A stretch of DNA of 64,000 nt. Origin: Diphasiastrum complanatum. Taxonomy: Eukaryota > Streptophyta > Lycopodiopsida > Lycopodiales > Lycopodiaceae. Made by a program: the position numbers and the translations under genes. The notes under the pieces are model-generated. The model was not told the DNA's origin. It saw nothing but the letters and a program-made list of their open reading frames with translations, and ran no database searches. This document shows positions 57,001-64,000 of the stretch, in pieces; position 1 is the stretch's first letter; each line of letters begins with the position of its first letter. Where the stretch lies: contig CM055099.1 of NCBI GenBank assembly GCA_029204225.1, positions 61,411,753 through 61,475,752 of the forward strand, read 5' to 3'.

Positions 57001-60000
57001 TCAGGCACATGTAGAGAGATGGTACACTAGGCAGGTGAATCCCAAGGAGTGCCTTAGATCCACGGATATTGCAACAGGCCATGCACACACAGAGGCTGCG
57101 GCTGATGATGAGAACTTTCCAGAGTATCATCGGGAGCTGGAACATCATAATAGGAGGCAATGTAGGACCACTAGATCCATGGCCAAGGCCGATGCAGAGG
57201 ATGCAAGAGAGGAGGGTGAAGATGAGGCTGAGGGGGGATTGGATGATGAGGAGGATGAGGCCTTGGATGATGAGATGGAGATGGACATTGGAGATGATGT
57301 GGGGTGGGTGGATCCTAATGCCAAGACACAAGTCGAGCCTGCATCACCTATATGCAGAGGGGGGGGGGTAGGCGTAGGGTACACCTGATGGATTTGCATG
57401 TTGAGCCAAAGGCAACAGCATTACAAGCAGAGGGAGCAGCGGCCCGGCGAGGCTTTGGTAGACCTAGAGGCAACGGCAGCGCAGAGGCAGGGGAGGCAGA
57501 GGCAAAAGGCTCAGGGACACAACCGCACATACCTAAGGAGGATTCCTTATCTTCCTACTCGTCTACCATTGATAGTGATGAGGAGGAATCCCCATCTGGT
57601 CATGATGCCTCCGAGTCATAGAGATTCATCGATCTAAGTCTATTGTCCATTGTCCATCTATCATACTCATGTACTTGGCCATTGGCCCACTCATTCTCTA
57701 TATCAGAGCTTTATCGTTTATGACATCAGACATATTGATCATTCTCATGATGCATGTATGAAATGTGGATCAGTCGCCATGTTTTTGTATCATAATACAT
57801 ATACACTTAGCACTAATGATTTAGAATTCTATATCATACCTCTCGATAAGAGTCTAGGATTGAGTTGATTCTTGAGAGCGCGAAATTTTCCTTGGGGAAG
57901 GGATTTAGAATAACTCATGCACCTCCTAGGAGTTGCAATGTTCACAATCTTGAACTACTCTCATTTATTCTCCCGTTATCGAGTGTGAATTAAGAATTGA
58001 TAAATTCAAATTCTATGAATTGTGAATAATGAATCAAAAACTAACACTTGACAGATGAGAGGACAAAATGTGAAGATGATGATTCTTGGAAAGATGAGAC
58101 GGTATTTGTTTTCTAAGTTTTTTCTCTTTTATATAGATTAGCTACATTTGATAGGAATTGGGTGTATTTGAGAATCCCAAGAATTCTAAAGTAATGTGCA
58201 TCAGCAAGTATTACTAAAGTCCGCTCATTATAGAGGACTGTACATAATAAATTTAGAAACATTTTGTCCTTCATGTAAGCTACCTTTGGTACAGTTAACA
58301 TATCGGAGATCCTGTACTTGAGCACGATAAGATACTAGAATTGAGAGCTAAATCATATAGTTACTGAGTATTTGGTTCAATGTAAAGGTTGTCCTATGTA
58401 ATAAGCTATTGCTAGTGGTCCATAGCTTGGGGGATAGATCCAATCGACCTAGGTTTGGTTGGGTAGGTTTACCGTTCCCTATGTATCTCTGGATTTGGCA
58501 TCCTAGTTTGTGGTCTTGGTGGTTTTGAAATGCACCATCATGAATAGCCTATGATATTGTTCTGGTACTCTTCTACGTTGAAGCTCTTTCATAGTCTCAT
58601 CTGAATAAGTCCTTAGAGAGTTTCAATGCAAAACAATGTCCAACTCAGCATAAAAGCAACAAAAATGAGTCCCAAAAGGCATTTCATGCCAAAAAAAGGC
58701 TAGGTGGGTCACCGAACTCGACTATTTTATAAAAGACAACTACAGATTGGCCTAAGATTCAATCTCAGAACAAACTTCATGCTGAATTTCAATTCTATTG
58801 GGGAGCAAAATCAAATTTTGTGGCTTTGAGTAGTTCCTCATCTTTATAAAGCATGCTAATTACCTTTGCAATAGTCTTAGAATTTTCAAGCAGAAAAAGA
58901 TGAACAAAAATTCATCCAGCAGAGTAAGCCAGAGCATAGAACTCTACCTAAAAATCTAAACTATCAGTGGTAACAAGGCATGAAGAACATCAAAAATACA
59001 ATTTCTAACTGAGTCTGTGAAGCAACTGCAATTGTTTACTTGAAATTGCAGCTGACAAATAATTGAAGCCTTACTTTACTTTTCATGGGTAGTTCGTCGT
59101 GAGAGAAATACAATAACCAAGAAGCAGGTTTTGCTAAGGGAAAATAATAGTGTTACAATCAATGCTTACTTGGCATTGCAATTTGTGCGGCTGAATATGT
59201 CAACAGTAGACACTTGCCACATTAAGTGCCCTCCTGCTGCAATTACACCCAAGTAAAATGGCCATCCTGTTCACAATAGAAATTCAGGCATGCTTTTAAC
59301 ATGGTGCCAACTGAAACAGTCTACGACGTAGAAAAAACGTAAGACTAAGATCAATTTTCAGAATTGCATATCCAGCAACTGCACACACAACAAGCACCAG
59401 TATTCAATTCCTTTTCAGTTCATTGACTTAGGAAAGAATTTCAAGCCATAAAGAGGTCACAACAGAGCAGTCAAACCTAATGCCGCATTATAGCCAGCCA
59501 AACTCAAACTGCTGATGCATGCAATACTGAAACCAGAAAGCCACCATTGTGTATTCTCTCCGAAACGAAGAGCAGTGGATTTTACTCCCACTTTTAGGTC
59601 GTCCTCCTTATCCTGGATTCTTAACAACAAACATCAAAATTCTTTCTGTATGAGACAATCTAAGAAAAATCAATGGCAAATATTAAACTCAAAGAAAAGA
59701 TCTATCAGGTGCACGAAGATTGCAAATATTAAAGAGGAGCTCCAATATGGTACCTACCTGATGAGCATAGATTGTATCATACACTAAAGTCCAACAAACT
59801 CCTGAAATATATAAAGGAAGGACGATAGAAAGATCTAGACTGTCACGAACTGCTGCCCATCCTAGCAAAGCCCCCCAGTTGAATGTCAGTCCTAGGTATG
59901 CTTGGGGCTGCAAACACAACCAGCCCATTCAGGCATCCAACAGTTTGACATATTGAATGACATGCTAGCTCATTCAAACCAAACATAGAACCTTAGTTGC

Positions 60001-61686
60001 CCGTTCCAGAACGGAACCTTGAAAAAAAAAATGTGTTTTTTATACACCGCTTCAATATTTAATCCATCCTCTTTTTTCTTTGAAGGTCTACCTGATAATT
60101 CAAATAGCGCACCACTAACGTCCTACTGATGACGGAACACTGATGTGCTAAGATAACAGAATTATTGATAATCACATGGCTCTAACTTCGAGCGGTATTT
60201 ATCTGAGAGAAGAGTTGGTGTATGCAGAAGGCTAGAAGTATGCAACGAATGATCATTCTCTTATGAAATTGAAGTGACGAACGAGAAAAATGAATGTTAA
60301 GAAGCTGAAGTATGTCATACAAAAGACATAGTTTACTGAGAGAGGTCGGTCAATTATGTTCAAGAATAGCACTTACCACAAATCTACCTTACAGCTACAG
60401 AATCTATGATGACATGTACATGAATGATTGGCAAGAAATAAAGCATGAAAAAGCCTTCTATGACATTAGTGGTGCGCTATTTGAATTGTCTGATAGTTCT
60501 GTTATCTTAGCACATCAGTGTTCCCTGCTCGCTGTTGTGAAATGGTGAAGTCGAGAGCCAGCAGGGTGTTACCTCAATAGATTTCGCATAAAAACAGTGT
60601 ATTATGTTTATTTTTTTTACACTGTAAATAAACTCGTTCCGACCCAGCACGTTCCGGAACGTACGGAACAGAACATTCCGACCCATTTTGCTCAGAACAG
60701 GCTTCTAAGCATAGAAGTATGATAAAGAACTATGATAAACACACCAAGTTAAAACCTTACAAGCCCGTTCCGACCAAAATGGGTCGGAACGTTCCGTTCC
60801 GTACGTTCCGGAACGTACTGGGTCGGAACGAGTCTATTTATAATGTAAAAAAACAAACATAATACGCTGGTTTTCCGCGAAATCTATTGAGGTAACACCC
60901 TGCTGGCCCGCGACTTCACCATTTCACAACACCTGCTGGCCCGCGACTTCATGATTTCACAACAGCGAGCAGGGAACACATGTGCTAAGATAACAGAATT
61001 ATCACACAGTTCAAATAGCGCACCACTAACGTCATACAAGGCTTTTTCATGCTTTCTTTCTTGCCAATCATTCATGTCATCATAGATTCTGTAGCTGTAA
61101 GGTAGATGTGTGGTAAGTGCTATTCTTGAACATAATTGACCAACCTCTTTCAGTAAACTATATCTTTTGTATGACATACTTCCGCTTCTTAGCATTCATT
61201 TTTCTCGTTCGTCACTTCAATTTCACAAGAGAATGATCATTCGTTGCATACTGCTAGCTTCTGCATACACCAACGCTTCTCTCAGATTTATCCGCTCGAA
61301 GTTAGAGCCATGTGATTATTAATAATTCTGTTATCTTAGCATCAGTGTTCCCTCATCAGTATGACGTTAGTGGTGCGCTATTTGAATTATCAGGTAAAGC
61401 TTCAAAGAAAAAATAGAACGGATTAAATATTAAAGTGTAAAAATCCTTTGTTTAAAAAACGTATTTTCTTTTTTGAGGGTCCGTTCCGGAACGGAACGCG
61501 TTCCATTCCGGAACGAGCAACTAAGATTAAAACCTAGTGCTGATCACCTTATTAGCAAACATATGGCCTATAAATTTTATCCCTCCACAACATTGAACAA
61601 AGGACAATCTGCATACCCAAAATGTCCACCTCTTCATCAATGGATATGTGCCCACCAAAAGAAGAGAAGAAGCTCCAAGAATTTGG
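48751..61686 (-). CDS. COQ2: COQ2, 4-hydroxybenzoate polyprenyltransferase: five 3' exons
   Basis: The enzyme (UbiA family, mitochondrial inner membrane) attaches the polyprenyl tail to 4-hydroxybenzoate in ubiquinone synthesis. Exons on the minus strand: 61686-61617 ([20 protein letters not shown]), 59907-59758 ([20 protein letters not shown] to VYDTIYAHQ), 59612-59477 ([20 protein letters not shown]), 59266-59170 ([20 protein letters not shown]) and 48826-48751 ([20 protein letters not shown], stop TAA). All joins keep the frame (phases 0, 0, 1, 2) and all introns are GT-AG. The second Asp-rich motif DTIYAHQ/DKEDD spans two exons. No stop or shift is seen, so the gene looks functional. The last intron (48827-59169) is 10,343 bp; the first visible one (59908-61616) is 1709 bp, mostly a foldback element. 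N-terminal exons were not found up to 64000. Confidence 0.95.
49306..49825 (-). pseudogene. Ty3/gypsy integrase C-terminal fragment
   Basis: The minus strand is open from 49794 to 49306: [40 protein letters not shown], then the GPY/F-type module [20 protein letters not shown]. Normally this follows the DDE core and helps target insertion. The upstream core is missing (the reading continues only to about 49825). It lies inside the giant COQ2 intron, in the same orientation as COQ2. Confidence 0.9.
49826..51373. other. intronic stretch, probably including a copia LTR at its right end
   Basis: No gene supported. The end at 51361-51372 (TTTTACAACA) precedes a primer binding site, so an LTR must end there; its start could not be located. 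A (CA)n tract lies at 49933-49947. Confidence 0.45.
51374..51387 (+). other. copia primer binding site
   Basis: TGGTATCAAAGCTG, one base from the consensus TGGTATCAGAGC, just after a possible LTR end and 28 bases before the Gag start. Confidence 0.75.
51402..52089 (+). pseudogene. copia Gag N-terminal domain
   Basis: Begins at ATG 51402 ([15 protein letters not shown]). One frameshift near 51450 leads into the frame 51460-52089: [80 protein letters not shown]. It ends before the zinc knuckle and no Pol follows. It resembles the UBN2-type Gag domain. It lies in the COQ2 intron, antisense to the gene. Confidence 0.87.
52090..53740. other. intronic stretch with a GATTCG-word cluster
   Basis: No gene recognised. 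An A run at 52836-52851 is followed by overlapping words GATTCAAATCGACTGAATCG and GATTCGAATCGG (52860-52915). Confidence 0.5.
53739..53911. repeat. cluster of GATTCGC / GCGAATC words
   Basis: About nine copies of ATTCGC or its complement in 170 bases, including palindromic CGATTCG-type overlaps (GCGAATTGCGATTCG at 53866). A smaller cluster is at 52860-52915. It resembles no known element. Confidence 0.6.
53941..54100. repeat. compound microsatellite (CTAT)n (AT)n (AG)n (AT)n
   Basis: CTATCTAT at 53943-53967, (AT)n to about 54014, (AG)n at 54015-54034, then a second (AT)n at 54067-54092. Confidence 0.95.
54110..55480. repeat. GC-rich satellite built of GCCACGTGGCAAGCC-type words
   Basis: From 54360 to 55480 short blocks (GCCACGTGGCAAGCC, TAGGCCTACCATAGGCTTGT, GTGGACCTAGAGAGAGAG, GGGGCTCAAAAGCTGCC) recur. 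The anchor AAGCCAACYRRGCTCTGCC is at 54440, 54771, 54973, 55274 and, cut, 55470, giving units of about 330, 200, 300 and 195 bases. The preceding part (54118-54290) repeats GGCCGATGG. Long open frames on both strands here are by-products of the repeat. Confidence 0.85.
55481..56270. other. intronic stretch
   Basis: No gene recognised. It ends with a good splice acceptor (TAGTTTTTGCAG, 56264-56275) in front of the next coding piece. Confidence 0.45.
56271..57621 (+). pseudogene. BED-type zinc-finger protein with acidic tail, transposase-like, decayed
   Basis: Open from about 56276: [38 protein letters not shown]. The pattern Cys-x-x-Cys, a HL pair and a final Cys after a glycine resembles the BED finger of plant hAT-type proteins (inference). 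Next comes a His/Gln-rich or, in another frame, Gly-Pro-Ser repeat (56540-56720, 30-base minisatellite). A charged coiled-coil stretch follows ([20 protein letters not shown], about 56890-57100), then a very acidic part ([20 protein letters not shown]). A run of ten G at 57359-57368 shifts the frame into a basic/Gly tail ending in [16 protein letters not shown] (57612). No transposase core is seen. It lies antisense inside the COQ2 intron. Confidence 0.5.
57622..59169. other. intronic stretch next to the COQ2 exons
   Basis: No gene recognised on either strand. I specifically looked on the minus strand for a COQ2 exon coding for KFVSNKW and found it only at 48751-48826. Confidence 0.5.
59170..59266 (-). 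CDS. COQ2: COQ2 exon (fourth of the five visible)
   Basis: Acceptor GAACAG, donor GTAAGC. Codes for [18 protein letters not shown] and [15 protein letters not shown]. Phases 1 in and 2 out. Confidence 0.94.
59477..59612 (-). CDS. COQ2: COQ2 exon (third of the five visible)
   Basis: Acceptor AATCCAG, donor GTTTGA. Starts with [17 protein letters not shown], the second half of the Asp-rich active-site motif. Confidence 0.95.
59758..59907 (-). CDS. COQ2: COQ2 exon (second of the five visible)
   Basis: Exactly 50 codons, acceptor TTTGCAG, donor GTAGGT, phase 0 at both ends. Codes for [20 protein letters not shown] through [14 protein letters not shown] with two membrane segments. Confidence 0.97.
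59992..61525. mobile_element. foldback-type element, 1.53 kb, inverted arms of about 700 bp
   Basis: The left end CTTAGTTGCCCGTTCC (59992) and right end GGAACGAGCAACTAAG (61525) are inverted. So are successive blocks along both arms: CACATGGCTCTAACTTCGAG, GAATGATCATTCTCTTATGA, TATGTCATACAAAAGACATA and CTACAGAATCTATGATGAC. The loop is about 60 bases (60703-60762). Within each arm GTTCAAATAGCGCACCACTA occurs twice in opposite directions. GTTCCG/CGGAAC words crowd the tips and the centre. It encodes no recognisable protein and fills most of one COQ2 intron. A short open frame occurs in each arm, one on each strand, as expected of the inverted arms. Confidence 0.88.
61617..61686 (-). CDS. COQ2: COQ2 exon (first of the five visible)
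   Basis: Acceptor TTGTGCAG, donor GTATGC. Codes for [20 protein letters not shown] followed by TFW. The first base completes a split codon, so at least one more exon lies upstream. Confidence 0.9.
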
Positions 61687-62631
61687 CTGCACAATAACGG
61701 GTGAGCACAATTTTAGTGTCAAGGTACCTGGAGCTAATTAGGATGAAAAAGAGTTTTCTGAGATTTTGAAATCCGGCATCTGGAAGTATTCAGAAGTCAC
61801 GTGTGGCTATTCCAGAAAACTCCAAGTATAATCAGGGTTAAGCAAAGCATAGCAGCTTAATTCTAAGAAGTTAAACAGCAATTCTAACGAGAGAGGACAT
61901 GGAATTCCATAAGAACGACACTGCGTGAGCTTTGTGAACAAAACGATGTGAATATACATAAGGGCGTTGGTTTATGGACTTCACAACCTTCTATAGCACT
62001 CGAATACAGATTAACTCATGCCTAACTAGAAACAATCATGATAGATGTCCCAACCGACGATTATGGCCAATTGGCTTTGATAAAATCCAAAATTTTCAAA
62101 CATTAAACTTAGCTCAATTGCAAGAATTTGCATGTCCCTTGGCCAATTGGGCACTACTTCCAGAAAGTTGCACTCCTTCACCAACACGAGTTTTACTTCA
62201 AAAGAATCACACTTCGTCAATAGACGTGTAGTAATGACCAAAACTTCCACAAGACACTGATATAGCTGAGCAAAAATGTCTCTATGGTGATGAAATTGGT
62301 CTCCTTGACAATGTACAAATTCCTTCTCCTCTTGGAAATTGATGTTATGTCTAAGACTACCTGACATAATAAATGAGATGTGCAATCTTCAATCCTATGG
62401 AGTCCAATTACAAAATATCACAAAATCTTAGACCATAAACTACATCATGCATAGCTTGGGTATCCATGATGCACCATCAAACATCGGACATCCATCACAC
62501 AATACAATGGTTAAACAATTTGAATACAAATCTAAAGCATTGGCAAGCAAAATCAAAAAGCTAAACAATGAATCAAATAGCTAGACAAAAGTTGATGTTG
62601 AATATACATATATGAGCTCATGTCATGACTC
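61687..62631. other. upstream COQ2 intron or unassigned
   Basis: No further COQ2 exon was found by eye. The piece at 61731-61790 has a donor-like CTCCAG/GTACCT but its translation does not fit COQ2. Confidence 0.4.
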
Positions 62632-62815
62632 GTGAGTCATAATCCAAATGAGTCCTCACTATTCAGTCATGTCATGCGTGAGTCATAATCCAAATGAGTC
62701 CTCACTATTCAGTCACGTCATGCGTGAGTCATAATCCAGATGAGTCCTCATTATTCAGTCATGTCATGCATGAGTCATAATCCAGATGAATCCTCACTAT
62801 TCAGTCATGTCTCAT
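62632..62815. repeat. tandem repeat, four copies of a 46-bp unit
   Basis: The unit GTGAGTCATAATCC...TCAGTCATGTCATGC starts at 62632, 62678, 62724 and 62770. It carries ATGAGTCAT-like words. Confidence 0.9.
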
Positions 62816-64000
62816 GACAAATCGACCTAGATTCTAGACTATAGATTCTACAGTGATCAATGATCTATATTTAGGTCCTCGTAATCCTCCTAGAAAGGGG
62901 TGGCCTCATAGCATGTTCCTCGTCATCGTCGTCATCCTCCTCCCCACCTTCTTGAGTCCTCATAAGACGGAGACCCCTCACTCTCGCTCTTCTTGTTGAA
63001 GCCACTCCAGCTGCTCTCCAAATGCTGCTCATCAGCATAAGCTCGTAATGCAGCTCAAGTCACAAGCCCCACATTGCATAGATTTGCAGCCATTAGAAAA
63101 TAACCAAGATTCGAGAGGTACTAATCCATAAAATTTTAAGATTTCCTATTGTAATTTGTAAATTACAACTTTCAAGCAATCTTGATCAAATTATAAGCGA
63201 TCAAGCACGCTGATCATGCCACGACTTGTCACTCATGTCACACAATTCAAGATTTCAACAATTAATTTTCAAGTTTCAACTTTCAATACTCAAGTTCAAG
63301 AAGTTCAAGCTCAAGTACAAATGATTACCTACATCAATGCAATGAGTATAGCATGGGGATGCACCCTCCATCACGTCCTTCTCTCGTAGGAGATCACAGA
63401 TCAACCCTGACCTAGATGAGAGTGAGGACGATGATGTTTCCCGACATAGAGGCCAGAGACGACACACTATTCAAAGTCATGCTGTTCAGAAAGCTACCAA
63501 ACACACTCACAGAAAATGCCCTCGACATACATTGGTCCTACCTCAAGTCATTGACATCCACAACATACATTGGTCCTACCTCCAACTATACCCATTACAT
63601 CTTTCTTCAGTCGCAGCAGGATTTGACATTACCATTACCATTACTATTACAATGTTTTAGTAGTCGGACCCTCGTTTCTAGTTTCATTTTGTGATACTAG
63701 CAGTCATACTTCGTAAATTTTCTCTTTACTGTTATTGGAGACGTTTTATACACTCCCATTTGCACCACATACTTGACATGTACTACTTGTCTTATATGCC
63801 TTTCGGCATGGAAAAGACATTAATAAAGCTTTCTTTATTTCCCACCAAAACCCTAACCTCAACTAGCCCTCTCTATCCTGTGTCATGGCCCTTTGAAATG
63901 TGAGGCACTCTCCCTAAAAGATCATCAACTCGTTATAGGCCAATTGCTCTGCCACATCTGGATTCTGGTACAAGCTTTTGGAGGTATTCGAACCACCCAG
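62816..64000. other. unassigned stretch at the window end
   Basis: A coding-like piece on the minus strand near 62880-63010 (RRARVRGLRLMRTQEGG then a run of acidic residues) is not recognised. A 35-base unit ACATACATTGGTCCTACCTC is duplicated at 63527 and 63562. No COQ2 exon was recognised. Confidence 0.4.

Noticed and set aside
60312..61195. Similar open frames on opposite strands (MSYKR...)
   Set aside because: They lie in the two arms of the foldback element and are mirror copies. The peptide has no known motif and the first copies differ by indels.
61731..61800. Candidate additional COQ2 exon ending at CTCCAG/GTACCT
   Set aside because: The translation (LFFILIS) does not fit the expected residues before QILGASS, and the acceptor is weak.
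63980..64000. TTCGAACC-like word resembling a tRNA T-arm
   Set aside because: No cloverleaf can be built around it and the window ends.

Overview
The window is nuclear DNA of a land plant with a large, transposon-rich genome. A fern or another large-genome plant would fit, but the species cannot be fixed from this sequence. The reasons are Ty1/copia and Ty3/gypsy elements with plant-type initiator-Met primer sites, clean GT-AG plant introns, a split plant-type COQ2 gene, and very long microsatellites. There is no bacterial-style operon, CRISPR array or plasmid logic.

Layout. 1-5509: nearly complete copia element (left LTR cut by the window edge). 5510-8949: a second copia 3' end followed by a reverse-strand copia gag/protease/integrase remnant with its LTR. 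10276-16722: two decayed non-retroviral genes in divergent orientation, a DUF7869-type protein (-) and a protein with a ParB-like fold (+), separated by an array of the 19-bp palindrome ACCTATGCTCAGCATAGGT. 16775-21263: copia gag piece, a decayed unknown coiled-coil gene, and a copia RNase H piece. 21264-27315: a copia element (262-bp LTRs) whose 3' end has been inverted; the matching 5-bp target duplication AAGAT proves the two ends belong together. 27328-45110: gypsy reverse transcriptase, several copia fragments, a copia element carrying a piece of 18S rRNA gene split by an (AT)n tract, a solo LTR nested in an older copia, a 494-bp (CT)n tract, and a second array of the same palindrome. 46277-47830: reverse-strand copia gag/protease.

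48751-61686 (-): the 3' half of a genuine host gene, COQ2 (4-hydroxybenzoate polyprenyltransferase, ubiquinone synthesis). Five exons join in perfect phase. One intron is about 10.3 kb long and holds a gypsy integrase piece, a copia gag, satellites and an antisense BED-finger-like gene. Another intron is mostly a 1.5-kb foldback element. Upstream exons are not visible before the window ends.

The retroelement genes are independent copies and nearly all are broken. The only gene that looks functional is COQ2. The most novel structure is the divergent DUF7869/ParB-like pair with a palindrome-of-palindromes between the genes. It may be a decayed two-gene mobile element.
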